NCBI RefSeq assembly: GCF_016428805.1
Contig: NZ_JAELTJ010000001.1
Span: forward strand, 1 to 64,000
Direction of reading: 5' to 3'
DNA length: 64,000 nt
From: Achromobacter sp. ASV32
GTDB lineage: Bacteria; Pseudomonadota; Gammaproteobacteria; Burkholderiales; Burkholderiaceae_B
Of this stretch, positions 8,000 through 15,528 are shown in pieces. The notes beneath the pieces are model-generated. The model saw only the letters and a list, made by a program, of their open reading frames with translations. It ran no database searches and was not told where the DNA came from. Every line of letters begins with the position of its first letter. The stretch's first letter is position 1. A program made the position numbers and the translations under genes.

Positions 8000-8599
8000 T
8001 CACGGGCAGTCGCGCGCCGGGCACGGGACGCGGTCGTCGCCTATCGGGCGTATGACCTTTGCCGGATTTCCGGCCACCAGCGTGTTGGCCGGTACGTCGC
8101 GCGTGACAACGGAACCCGCCCCAACCACCGAGTTTTCGCCCACCGTGACCCCGGCAATGATCGTGGCGCCGGCGGCGATCCAGACGTTTTTCTCAATGAC
8201 GATGGGCTTGGCGGTGACGCAGCGACGACGCTGCTCTGGGTCCAGGGGATGGCCCGAGGTGATCAGGCTGACGTTCGGCCCGATCATGACGTCATCGGCG
8301 ATATCGATGCCGCCCAGGTCGTACATCGTGCAATTCTGGTTGATGAAGACGTTGCGCCCGATCCGGATGTTCTCGCCCCCCGTCGTGTAGAACGGGGGAA
8401 TCAACGAGAAGCTCTCATCAACGGTCTGGCCGATGAGTTCGCTGAACACCGCGCGGATGTCGTCGGCGTTGTCGTAAGTCAGGCGATTGAGCACGGGCGT
8501 GATTCGCAGGGCCCGTTTGACGCTGGCGACCATCGCGGCCGATTCCGGGGTTTGGCTTGAGATGATCCGGGTGTCGGGCGGCAGGGCAGGTTTGCGCAT
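8000..8599 (-). CDS. Hexapeptide-repeat acetyltransferase (maltose/galactoside O-acetyltransferase-like)
   Basis: This 199-residue protein belongs to the left-handed beta-helix acetyltransferases (LacA/Maa/NodL group), which move acetyl from acetyl-CoA to a sugar or similar acceptor. The N-terminal maltose-acetyltransferase helical region (about 20-75) is followed by isoleucine-rich hexapeptide repeats (IRIGRN, VFINQN, IDIADD, VMIGPN, VWIAAG, VTVGEN, SVVGAG). The catalytic His is in TSGHPLDPEQR. The final GNPAKVIR is the typical end of the coil. The acceptor cannot be inferred. It converges with the diguanylate cyclase gene. Confidence 0.88.
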   Translation of the reverse strand: MRKPALPPDTRIISSQTPESAAMVASVKRALRITPVLNRLTYDNADDIRAVFSELIGQTVDESFSLIPPFYTTGGENIRIGRNVFINQNCTMYDLGGIDIADDVMIGPNVSLITSGHPLDPEQRRRCVTAKPIVIEKNVWIAAGATIIAGVTVGENSVVGAGSVVTRDVPANTLVAGNPAKVIRPIGDDRVPCPARDCP

Positions 8600-8629
8600 G
8601 GCTGTCAGGAAAGAGGTCTGGAGGGAGGC

Positions 8630-9271
8630 TTATTTATCGGCCTTCGCCGGCCCGCTGCTGCTGCTGCTGCTGCTGCGCTTTCTGAACTGCGCGGCCTTAT
8701 AGCGGTTGCCGCATTGCGCCATGCTGCACCAGCGCCGCTTGTGCGCCTTGGTGCGGTCGTAGAACCACAGGATGCAATCCGGGTGTTCGCACTGTTTGAC
8801 CAGCGAGAAATCCCCGTCGATAAGCAACTGCGCCGTGGCTTCGGCAACCGGCCCCAGCAGGGACGCGATGGCGTCGCCGTGCGGGCGGCGCGCAAGCGTG
8901 AAGTTGCCGGCGCCATCGCGTTCCAGGTGCGGCGATGTCTGATACCCCTGCAGGTAGGCATTCAAGCGCTCGACGTCGACGTCATGGCCGGCCTTGCGGG
9001 CCGCGATCAGGTCATGCACCACCGTGCGCAGCTGCTTGCCCTGGGTCAACAAGTCCTGGGCGGCGACGCGTGGACGCTTGGCCGGCGGGGTGACGTGATG
9101 CCGCTCCAGCCAGCGCAGGACGTCGTCGCCGGTATGCCAGTAGTCCACGACCTGGCCGTCACTGCGCGCCTGCGTGTTGAGCAGATCCATGGCGAGGTGG
9201 TCGCCCACCATGGGGGCTTCGGCGGGGGCGCCTGTGGGGCGGGTGTCGGTATCGCGCATGCAGTAACCCAT
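8630..9271 (-). CDS. ABATE/CGNR zinc-finger transcription regulator
   Basis: This 213-residue protein has an N-terminal ABATE domain (ligand-sensor-like, starting around GDHLAMDLLNT) and a C-terminal CGNR zinc finger with four cysteines: C-x4-C-I-L-W-F ... WCSMAQCGNRYKAAQFRKR. Members are proposed stress- or substrate-responsive regulators. It is divergent from the alpha/beta hydrolase gene at 9383 and probably controls it. The C-terminus carries a run of six serines encoded by a perfect AGC repeat. Start choice is uncertain: the ATG at 9271 sits inside a TAACC/GGTT-type inverted repeat, and an alternative ATG is at 9259; neither has a good Shine-Dalgarno. Confidence 0.87.
   Translation of the reverse strand: MGYCMRDTDTRPTGAPAEAPMVGDHLAMDLLNTQARSDGQVVDYWHTGDDVLRWLERHHVTPPAKRPRVAAQDLLTQGKQLRTVVHDLIAARKAGHDVDVERLNAYLQGYQTSPHLERDGAGNFTLARRPHGDAIASLLGPVAEATAQLLIDGDFSLVKQCEHPDCILWFYDRTKAHKRRWCSMAQCGNRYKAAQFRKRSSSSSSSGPAKADK
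8654..8676. repeat. (GCT)7 microsatellite coding polyserine
   Basis: Seven perfect GCT units plus GC lie in the 3' end of the CGNR regulator gene, read as AGC serine codons on the minus strand. Trinucleotide slippage would change the length of the serine run without shifting the frame. Confidence 0.85.
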
Positions 9272-9316
9272 TAAATATTGGTTGACAGGTTATCACGGCT
9301 TCGGCAGACTGCGCAA

Positions 9317-9351
9317 AAGTAACTTATTAAAGTTAATTTAAATGGTTACTT
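9317..9351. promoter_or_regulatory. Inverted repeat in the divergent CGNR/hydrolase promoter region
   Basis: AAGTAAC (9317-9323) and GTTACTT (9345-9351) form a 7-bp inverted repeat with a 21-bp AT-rich spacer that itself contains AAGTTAA. A related half-site, the complement of CAGTAACCC, overlaps the CGNR start at 9261. A GGTTACT-type recognition element shared between the two genes is plausible for the CGNR regulator (inference). Confidence 0.45.
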
Positions 9352-9382
9352 AAAGCGCCGTCATCTACCCCAAGGAACCGCC

Positions 9383-10309
9383 ATGAATGCCAAGAATTCC
9401 TCTCCCGCCGTCGATACCCTCCCAGCCGCGACGGCTGTGGACCACCCCGTGCAGGTGCGCCACGCATCCCTGCAAGTGCAGGGCGTCAGCGTGTTCTACC
9501 GTGAAGCCGGATCCGCCGAGGCGCCTACCGTCCTGCTGTTGCATGGCTTTGGCGCGTCGTCGTACATGTTTCGCGAGTTGATCCCCGTCCTGGCGCGCCA
9601 CTATCACGTGGTCGCCCCGGATCTGCCGGGCTTTGGGCAGACGTCCGTGCTGCCTGGGGTCGATTTCGATTACACGTTCGACAACCTGACCTCGGTGATC
9701 GACGCGTTTACCGAAGCCAAGGGCCTGACCCGCTACGCCTTGTATGTGTTCGATTACGGCGCGCCGGTGGGCTGGCGCCTGGCCGTGAAGCACCCGGCCA
9801 GGATCAGCGCCATCGTCAGCCAGAACGGCAATGCCTACGAGGAAGGCTTGAGCGCAGGGTGGGCGGACATGCGCCGCGCGTGGGAAGCCCCGACCGCGGA
9901 AAACCGCGAAGCCCTGCGCCGGTTCAACACGCCGGACATGATCAAGTGGCAATACACGGAAGGGGTGCGAGACACGTCGCTGATCGCGCCCGAGACCTAT
10001 CAACTGACGTCAGCGGCCATCGAGCGCATCGGCGTCGAGCCGCAGATGGACCTGTTGCTGGACTACGGCAGCAACGTGAAGCAGTACGCGCAACTGCATG
10101 CGTTCTTGCGCGAGCATCAGCCGCCGACGCTGGCGATCTGGGGCAAGAATGATCCGTTCTTTGTGCCGGCGGGGGCCGAGGCATTCAAGCGCGACAATCC
10201 CCGCGCAGAGGTGCGGTTTCTGGATACGGGCCATTTCGCGATTGAAACCCACGGGGCGGAAATCGCGGCGAGCATGCTGGAATTCTTGAACCGTAATGTG
10301 TCGCGGTAG
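9383..10309 (+). CDS. Alpha/beta hydrolase with aspartate nucleophile (epoxide hydrolase/haloalkane dehalogenase-like)
   Basis: This 308-residue alpha/beta hydrolase has the oxyanion HGFG motif at 54-57, PDLPGFGQT, a nucleophile elbow with aspartate (V-F-D124-Y-G) rather than serine, and a C-terminal catalytic histidine in DTGHFAIE. Asp nucleophiles are found in epoxide hydrolases and haloalkane or haloacetate dehalogenases. The residue after the nucleophile is Tyr, not the Trp needed by typical haloalkane dehalogenases, so the substrate is open. No signal peptide, so cytoplasmic. It is divergent from the CGNR regulator, its probable controller. An in-frame ATG at 9383 follows a GGAACC Shine-Dalgarno-like sequence. 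Confidence 0.85.
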   Translation: MNAKNSSPAVDTLPAATAVDHPVQVRHASLQVQGVSVFYREAGSAEAPTVLLLHGFGASSYMFRELIPVLARHYHVVAPDLPGFGQTSVLPGVDFDYTFDNLTSVIDAFTEAKGLTRYALYVFDYGAPVGWRLAVKHPARISAIVSQNGNAYEEGLSAGWADMRRAWEAPTAENREALRRFNTPDMIKWQYTEGVRDTSLIAPETYQLTSAAIERIGVEPQMDLLLDYGSNVKQYAQLHAFLREHQPPTLAIWGKNDPFFVPAGAEAFKRDNPRAEVRFLDTGHFAIETHGAEIAASMLEFLNRNVSR

Positions 10310-10360
10310 GCGGATGGAGGTTGTCGCAGGCAGCCGGCATCGCCCCGGCGGCCTCTGCCA

Positions 10361-10816
10361 TCAACGTTGCAGACAGCTCGCGATTTCCGTCTTCAGCCGG
10401 TCCATTTCTTTATCCACACCAAGATCCGCGCAGTAGGCGCCGGCGCCGCGCAAAGACAAAGTCAGCGTGGCCGGCGTTTGCTGCGAGACGTCGGCCCGCA
10501 AACGGAAACCGGCGACATTGGATGCGCTGTATTGCTGGGTTTCGAGCACGCCTGCATGGACATCCCGGACGGCGTGGCCGGTGTCGGCATAGCGGGCGCG
10601 GTCGGGGCTGTTGATGGAGGCTTGATCGACGCAGATAAAGACCTTTTCGACCGGCGTGTCCGGCGGCACGGCGATCGTGGCGCGTTTGCTGGGACCGAAT
10701 GCGTCGCACAGCGCGGTGGACGTCGAGCATCCGGTCAGCCATACGGACAGCGCCAATGTCATGGGCAATTTGCCACGCCACGGTTTCTGGACGGAAGCCT
10801 TGCGTTGGCCAACCAT
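10361..10816 (-). CDS. Putative lipoprotein, unknown function
   Basis: The product is about 151 residues from the ATG at 10816 (162 if the upstream start at 10849 is used). It has a basic N-terminus, a hydrophobic segment MTLALSVWLTGC ending in a lipobox (LTGC), and a mature part with four further cysteines (ALCDAF, VFICVD, AYCADL, ASCLQR) that may form disulfides. No family recognised. Convergent with the hydrolase gene upstream on the map. Probably anchored in the outer membrane or periplasmic face. Confidence 0.6.
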   Translation of the reverse strand: MVGQRKASVQKPWRGKLPMTLALSVWLTGCSTSTALCDAFGPSKRATIAVPPDTPVEKVFICVDQASINSPDRARYADTGHAVRDVHAGVLETQQYSASNVAGFRLRADVSQQTPATLTLSLRGAGAYCADLGVDKEMDRLKTEIASCLQR

Positions 10817-11108
10817 GTTCGTGATCTCCCAAGGTGCCAGGGTTTTCAATGATCCGCGCGATTATCCGAGGGCAGTGGCCGATAAACCAGCCCTGGGGAA
10901 CTTTGCAAGGGATTCTAGCGCGCAGTTGATGGACGCCGACGCGGCGACAACGAGCCACTGCCCGCTGCACCAAATTCGGTAGAATGCGCCGGGAGCCGAC
11001 CGCAGCGGGTTGCGTGGCATTGCGTCGGTTATCACGGGGCCAGGCGGGGAGGGCGCGGGTGGCCTGCCGCACTGGCAAATGACTCAATTCAAAAAGAGAG
11101 AGAAGCCA
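10817..11108. other. Divergent intergenic region between two lipoprotein genes
   Basis: About 290 bases without a recognisable gene. It must hold two divergent promoters. A TAGAAT -10-like hexamer at about 10979-10984 faces the rightward lipoprotein gene. I see no RNA motif. Confidence 0.4.
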
Positions 11109-11528
11109 GTGTCACTTTTGCGCCTTGGTGTGTTTGCCGCCGCAACCCTGCTGTCGGGGTGCGCGATGCTCAATCAGAACCGCACGGCCGATTTGTCGCC
11201 CGAACTGCGGGATGCTTTTGAAACCGAGCTGTATTGCACCGGCGACGCTCAGTGCAAACTGATGTGGGAACGCGCTGTTTACTACGTGGCGACCACGTCG
11301 CGCTGGAGTCTGCAGGCGCAGACCAACAACCTGATTGAAACGGAAGGCGTGCCGAATAATTATTACGCCCTGGGCTACAGCATTACCCGGGAACCCATGG
11401 GCGAAGGGCGCTATCGCATCGAGACGCGCGCCTGGTGCGGTTTGAAACGGTCGCAATGCCGTCCGCACGCCGATGAAGGCGTGGCGCGGGCCAAGTTCTA
11501 TATCCGCACCGGCAAGAAAGCCGCGTGA
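11109..11528 (+). CDS. Small putative lipoprotein, unknown function
   Basis: From a GTG at 11109 the product is 139 residues: MSLLRLGVFAAATLLSGC gives a compact lipoprotein signal peptide with lipobox LSGC. An upstream ATG at 11079 is possible, but the GTG sits behind AAAGAGAGAGAAG and gives the better signal peptide. The mature domain is rich in Tyr/Trp and has paired cysteines (LYCTGDAQCK and WCGLKRSQC). I do not recognise the family. It ends at a very strong bidirectional hairpin. Confidence 0.65.
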   Translation: MSLLRLGVFAAATLLSGCAMLNQNRTADLSPELRDAFETELYCTGDAQCKLMWERAVYYVATTSRWSLQAQTNNLIETEGVPNNYYALGYSITREPMGEGRYRIETRAWCGLKRSQCRPHADEGVARAKFYIRTGKKAA

Positions 11529-11535
11529 CCGGCTG

Positions 11536-11568
11536 GCGTTCCAGGCTCGCAGGGCGAGCCTGGAACGC
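11536..11568. terminator. Perfect 15-bp hairpin, bidirectional terminator
   Basis: GCGTTCCAGGCTCGC (11536-11550) and its exact complement (11554-11568) are separated by only three bases. It lies between two convergent genes; its right arm ends on the last base of the leftward membrane protein's stop codon. A short T-run (TATTT) follows on the plus strand. It likely terminates both transcripts. Confidence 0.8.
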
Positions 11569-12311
11569 TATTTGGCGCAATCGCGATACGCGACGCCGAG
11601 CATGGCCATCAATACAAACGTGACCGGCACGCACAGCAAGATGCCCAGTGCGCCGAGATACGCGTGGCCATCCGTAAGGTTGCGCCGCAGCTCGACCAGG
11701 TCGCTATTGAAATAGCCGGCCACCGCCACCAGCACAAGCACCATCAGCATCAGCGGCCAGCGGGGATACTGCGTGGCGGCGCGCTGGGTGCGAAAGCCGT
11801 ATTCGCCTGTTGCCGCTACGCGCGGCAGGCATGGGCCATAGGCGGCCAGCAGGTAGCTGACGGGCACCCAGATCAGCAGTTGCACGGCGATCAGCGCCGC
11901 CCAGAACCACGCGTCCTGCGCGCCGTTGAGCAAGATATAGACAATGAAGGGGATATCGCCGTTGGCGCGCGTCAGGAGCGCAACCGGGATGGCGAAAGCG
12001 GCCAGCAGTGCCAGGTGCCGTGCTTCGGCGGTCGTGCCGCGTGCAGCGGTGGCGCGGGCAGCGTCGCCCAGGACGACAACGCGATGCCAGGCAAAGGTCA
12101 TTTTTGCGAAGGCGATAAGGTTGACCAGCGCCAGCAGGAGCCATAGCCAATCGATGGGCTGATACAGGGCCGAGGTCATCAGGGCGAAGGGCAACGACAG
12201 CGTGAAGATGGCCAATGACCATGGCGCGGCGCCCAGCATGGCGCCGCCCTGGCGGCGCAGGGTGCTTGCAGTGGCAGCGATAAAACGGCCGGCCCCGAGT
12301 GTGTTCGGCAC
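11568..12311 (-). CDS. Polytopic inner membrane protein, unknown function
   Basis: The 247-residue product has about six hydrophobic helices (roughly 28-50, 52-72, 97-112, 118-160 as two spans, 185-205, 220-240) and short polar loops, so it is an integral inner membrane protein. I see no transport signature and no catalytic motif. It starts with GTG at 12311 behind GGAATCTT. It converges with the lipoprotein gene and shares its terminator hairpin. Function unknown. Confidence 0.65.
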   Translation of the reverse strand: MPNTLGAGRFIAATASTLRRQGGAMLGAAPWSLAIFTLSLPFALMTSALYQPIDWLWLLLALVNLIAFAKMTFAWHRVVVLGDAARATAARGTTAEARHLALLAAFAIPVALLTRANGDIPFIVYILLNGAQDAWFWAALIAVQLLIWVPVSYLLAAYGPCLPRVAATGEYGFRTQRAATQYPRWPLMLMVLVLVAVAGYFNSDLVELRRNLTDGHAYLGALGILLCVPVTFVLMAMLGVAYRDCAK

Positions 12312-12462
12312 AAGATTCCTTTGGGCGAAATAATGGGCCTCGTTTATACCTCAGCCGCGGGAGCAGATATGAATAATGGTTTCAGACTGAGTGCATTATT
12401 GTCGGGCGGCAAACAGAGGCTTGCCCTGTGCCGCCCGGTGGCGGTTATGCCGGCGCCGATAA

Positions 12463-13491
12463 TCAGCGCGCCGCCGCCAAGGCGCCCATCGCCTGGCGCA
12501 TGAATGCCAGCGTGGCGTCGTCGGTCCAGGTGCCGGCCGTGAGCGCGGGCTCGCTCATGAGCGCATGGCGGAATTTCGCATGGGTTGCGGGGTTGTCGCC
12601 AGCGTAGGTGCGAAACAGTTCCAGCCATTGCCGCGCAAGCTCGAGCCCGGTGGAAGAACCAGGCGCATGTCCGGCGTCGATCGCATCCCGCACCCGCGCC
12701 ATCAGGGCCGGCCATTCGCCGACGCGGTCGTGATAATGCGCCCGCATGAAGCGGGCTTCTTCCGGCGTCAGGTGTTTTTCATACAGCCGCAGCTTGCTTT
12801 CGGAGAAGGCGCGCACGATGTAGTCACGCATGGCCGGCGAAATACCGATGTGCGCCTGCATGGCCGGCTCCTGTTCGTGCATCTGGTTCAGTTTCACGAG
12901 CAGGCGCGGGTCGCGGTTGGTATCGCGCAGCAGCAGCGTCATCCAGCGTAGCGCCAGCGCTTGCGGTTGCGCGTCCTCGGGCGGGGCGCCGCTATCCATC
13001 TGTTGGCGTACTTCCTGGATCAGCGCGATCCAGTCGGCGTCACCGTCGCGGCTGCGGCCGTACATGGGCAAACGCGCCAGCTCTTCCTGGGAAAAATACT
13101 TGTCGTACATGGTCATCAGTTCCAGCGTGGTCAGCCAATCGGCCAGCTCCGGCTCCGTACCCATTGCCAACTGGCCTTGCAGCTGCGCGAGGCGTTCGCG
13201 CAGCCTGGCGGCCTGCTGGATCTGGCGGTCGAGCATCGCGATCTGTCTGGCGATGATCTCGTCCAGCGGGGTGCCGGGCTGGTCCAGGTAAGCGCCGATT
13301 TCCGCCAGCGGCAGTCCGAAGCGACGCAATGCCTGGATCTGATGCAGTCGGGCGATGTCGTCGCGGCCGTATAGCCGGTAGCCGTTGTCGGCGCGCGCCG
13401 AAGGCGTCAGCAGGCCGATCGCGTGATAGTGGTGCAGCGTGCGGACGGTCAGTCCGCTGCGCTTGGCCAGTTCTCCTACTTTCAGTCGCAT
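12463..13491 (-). CDS. MerR-family regulator with TipAS-like effector domain
   Basis: The 342-residue product begins with a MerR winged helix-turn-helix (about 1-70: VGELAKRSGLTVRTLHHYHAIGLL, then NGYRLYGRDDIARL) and a coiled-coil dimerisation helix (about 75-125). The long C-terminal part (about 125-340) resembles TipAS-type drug-binding domains, with helices such as FSQEELARLPMY and two weakly similar halves. Such proteins activate genes by remodelling an over-long promoter spacer when they bind a hydrophobic ligand. No efflux gene is adjacent; the nearest enzyme is the epoxide-hydrolase-like protein ending 57 bases upstream on the same strand, which may share its inducer (inference). Confidence 0.85.
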   Translation of the reverse strand: MRLKVGELAKRSGLTVRTLHHYHAIGLLTPSARADNGYRLYGRDDIARLHQIQALRRFGLPLAEIGAYLDQPGTPLDEIIARQIAMLDRQIQQAARLRERLAQLQGQLAMGTEPELADWLTTLELMTMYDKYFSQEELARLPMYGRSRDGDADWIALIQEVRQQMDSGAPPEDAQPQALALRWMTLLLRDTNRDPRLLVKLNQMHEQEPAMQAHIGISPAMRDYIVRAFSESKLRLYEKHLTPEEARFMRAHYHDRVGEWPALMARVRDAIDAGHAPGSSTGLELARQWLELFRTYAGDNPATHAKFRHALMSEPALTAGTWTDDATLAFMRQAMGALAAAR

Positions 13492-13547
13492 GGGATTCCT
13501 TCGTTGAGGGCGCAGACCGCACTGTTGGGCATGACGTTACGTCAGGG

Positions 13548-14540
13548 TCAAGCGCGGCTGGGGTAAATGCTGCGCAGGAAATCAATCAGCGCCAGGTTGA
13601 CCTGCTGCGGCGCCTCTTGCTGCAGCCAGTGTCCCGCCCCGGGGATGATCTGGGGCGCGCGCAATTGTGGAACCAGGCCGGGCATTGCCTGGATGATCTG
13701 GTCCATGCCGGGAATGGCCAGACCCGTGTCGCGCTCGCCCGCAAGATACAGGGCGGGCACGTTCACCGTCTTGCCTTCCCATACGCCTTGCAGTGCCCAG
13801 TTGCGGTCCAGGTTGCGGTAGTAGTTCAGGCCGCCGCGAAAGCCGCTGGTTTTGTAGCTTTGGACGAAGGTGGCCAGGTCGGCCTCAGTCAGCCAGGCCG
13901 GCAGCGTCTTGGGTACCGGCAACGGATCGAGCAGGCCGCGGCCCGTGGCGACCATGCTGAAGGGGTTGGGTGTGGTCGGGTCATTGCGCGGCCCGGCGTC
14001 GCCGGATGCGGCGAAGTAGATGGCGCGCAGGGTGGCGTCGACGTCGCGTTCGAATTCCTGTTCGGCGACGCCCGGTTCGTTGAAGTAGTGGGTGTAGAAG
14101 GCGGCGGACGCGGTCTTGGGGAACAGGCGGCTGGGCGGCATGGGCGCGCGGCCCATCATGGGAACGCCCAGCGCGGCCACGGCCCGGAAACGGTCGGGCC
14201 GCACCTGCGCGGCCTGCCAGGCGATGTTGGCGCCCCAGTCGCCGCCGACGATCACGGCGTTGTCCGCGCCTTCGCTGTCGAGCAGCGCGATCAGGTCGCC
14301 GATGACGTCCAGCGTCGTGAAGGCAGCCACGTCCGCCGGGCTTTCGCTGGCGCCGTAGCCGCGCAGATCGGGCGCCACGGCGCGAAATCCCGCCTGGGCC
14401 AGGGCAGGTAGTTGGTGGCGCCAGGCGTATGACGTTTCGGGAAAGCCATGGCACAGCAGGACGAGCGGGCCGTCGCCCTGTGCGGTGACATGGAGCGTGA
14501 TGCCGTTGACGGTCACATCGCGGGTTTGCTGATCAATCAT
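13548..14540 (-). CDS. Epoxide hydrolase-like alpha/beta hydrolase
   Basis: This 330-residue enzyme carries the soluble epoxide hydrolase landmarks: HGFPE at 31-35, PDLRGYG, the nucleophile Asp101 in GGDWGAN and a C-terminal GAGHWLQQE with the catalytic His. A lid region with paired tyrosines (YTHYFNEP, LNYYRN) should supply the tyrosines that polarise the epoxide. It probably hydrolyses an epoxide to a diol; the substrate is unknown. The gene is divergent from an Rrf2 regulator across a perfect palindrome that should repress it. The open frame continues upstream past the Rrf2 gene, but the ATG at 14540 gives the proper family N-terminus. Confidence 0.88.
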   Translation of the reverse strand: MIDQQTRDVTVNGITLHVTAQGDGPLVLLCHGFPETSYAWRHQLPALAQAGFRAVAPDLRGYGASESPADVAAFTTLDVIGDLIALLDSEGADNAVIVGGDWGANIAWQAAQVRPDRFRAVAALGVPMMGRAPMPPSRLFPKTASAAFYTHYFNEPGVAEQEFERDVDATLRAIYFAASGDAGPRNDPTTPNPFSMVATGRGLLDPLPVPKTLPAWLTEADLATFVQSYKTSGFRGGLNYYRNLDRNWALQGVWEGKTVNVPALYLAGERDTGLAIPGMDQIIQAMPGLVPQLRAPQIIPGAGHWLQQEAPQQVNLALIDFLRSIYPSRA

Positions 14541-14573
14541 GAGGGGCTCGCAGGCAGTATCCAGTCCGGATAT

Positions 14574-14602
14574 AATACCGTAACAGTTAAAGTTACGGTA
14601 TT
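14574..14602. promoter_or_regulatory. Perfect palindromic operator between epoxide hydrolase and Rrf2 genes
   Basis: AATACCGTAAC (14574-14584) and GTTACGGTATT (14592-14602) are perfect 11-bp arms around a 7-bp spacer. A TATAAT hexamer (14571-14576) overlaps the left arm in the rightward direction. The site ends 5 bases before the Rrf2 ATG and lies 34 bases from the hydrolase ATG, so one repressor could control both genes. Rrf2-family proteins bind such dyads. Confidence 0.75.
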
Positions 14603-14607
14603 GCCTC

Positions 14608-15042
14608 ATGGCCAATGACACGCGTTTTGCCCGCTTGCTGCATGTGTTGATCCACATGCACCTGCGCGGCGGCACGACCACTTCCGGCACGCTTGCCCAG
14701 ATGCTGCATACCAACGAAGTCGTGGTACGGCGAACCATGGCGGCGTTGCGCACGGCCGGTATGGTCACGTCCAGCGGGGGGCGCAATGGCGGGTGGGCGT
14801 TGGCCAGGACCCTGGACACGATCACCGCGCGGGAGGTGTACGAGGCCATCGCGCACGGCGCCGTGTTCACCCTTGGCCCGGCCGAGGACAACCCGGCGTG
14901 TCCGGTGGAGCGGGCGGCGAACCAGTTGGTGGCGGATTCGTTGCGGGAGGGGGAACGGGCCGTGTTGCAGTGCCTGGGCGAGACACGGCTGTCGGACCTG
15001 GCCGCGCGCATCGTGGCCGGCCAGGCGGGCGAGGGTCACTGA
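14608..15042 (+). CDS. Rrf2-family transcriptional regulator
   Basis: The 144-residue product has the Rrf2 winged helix (about 1-75: RFARLLHVLIHM, then SGTLAQMLHTNEVVVRRTMAALRTAGMV, SGGRNGGWALAR) and a C-terminal dimerisation part. It has only one cysteine in the region where iron-sulfur Rrf2 proteins have three (NPACPV) plus one near the C-terminus, so it probably does not hold the IscR/NsrR-type cluster. It should bind the palindrome at 14574-14602, repressing itself and the divergent epoxide hydrolase. No Shine-Dalgarno is visible before the ATG, consistent with a short or absent leader. Confidence 0.87.
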   Translation: MANDTRFARLLHVLIHMHLRGGTTTSGTLAQMLHTNEVVVRRTMAALRTAGMVTSSGGRNGGWALARTLDTITAREVYEAIAHGAVFTLGPAEDNPACPVERAANQLVADSLREGERAVLQCLGETRLSDLAARIVAGQAGEGH

Positions 15043-15057
15043 GCCGGTCCGCGGCAG

Positions 15058-15399
15058 CTATTCATCCTGCGGCGGCATGCGTTCGGCGAACGCGCGCGCC
15101 GACAAGCTGAAATCATCGATCAGGGCGTCGGCCAGTTCCGGGCAGACGCTATCCTGCATCCGCCGCAGCCAGTGGCAGAAATCCGCAAAGAACGCGTCGG
15201 TCGCCGTGGTCAGCGCGAACACGCCCGAATCCGTATGGGTCAGCGCCAGGGCGGCGACGATGCGCTGGAATTGCGTGGGATGGGCGGCGATATGGCGCGG
15301 CGGCACCTGCATCAGGGCCCGGATCAGCTTCATTTCCTGCGCCAGATCCATGATGGTGGGCTGGCTGGCGAGTTGCTTGCCGAGGGTATGGATGTCCAT
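15058..15399 (-). CDS. Conserved-looking small protein, unknown function
   Basis: The product is 113 residues from the ATG at 15399, which follows a good GGAG Shine-Dalgarno (complement of 15406-15409); an ATG at 15417 would add six residues. It is mostly alpha-helical by composition, soluble, with several His residues (PPRHIAAHPTQF) and a DAFFADFCHWLRRMQD amphipathic stretch. No domain recognised. A perfect 9-bp inverted repeat sits 12 bases upstream of the start and may regulate it. Confidence 0.55.
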   Translation of the reverse strand: MDIHTLGKQLASQPTIMDLAQEMKLIRALMQVPPRHIAAHPTQFQRIVAALALTHTDSGVFALTTATDAFFADFCHWLRRMQDSVCPELADALIDDFSLSARAFAERMPPQDE

Positions 15400-15411
15400 G
15401 GACGTCTCCGT

Positions 15412-15434
15412 ATCCACGAAAATAATTCGTGGAT
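15412..15434. promoter_or_regulatory. Perfect inverted repeat, candidate operator
   Basis: ATCCACGAA (15412-15420) and TTCGTGGAT (15426-15434) form perfect 9-bp arms with a 5-bp AT spacer. It lies between the small leftward gene and the rightward aldolase operon, so it could control either or both. The cognate regulator is not known; the LysR gene at the end of the aldolase operon is one candidate. Confidence 0.6.
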
Positions 15435-15528
15435 AACTGGGAATTTATATCGTTTTGAGGAATAGGGCGCGCGGCTTTGTAATGCGGGTTCGCTTAACGC
15501 CGTTCACGCCTTGAAGAATTCTCTCCTT

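Noticed and set aside
8654-8676. GCT repeat as a possible CRISPR or phase-variation switch
   Set aside because: Trinucleotide units keep the frame, so it cannot switch the gene off, and there are no spacers.
14541-15011. N-terminal extension of the epoxide hydrolase through the Rrf2 gene
   Set aside because: The extension is antisense to Rrf2, shows no hydrolase similarity, and the palindrome and promoter lie within it.
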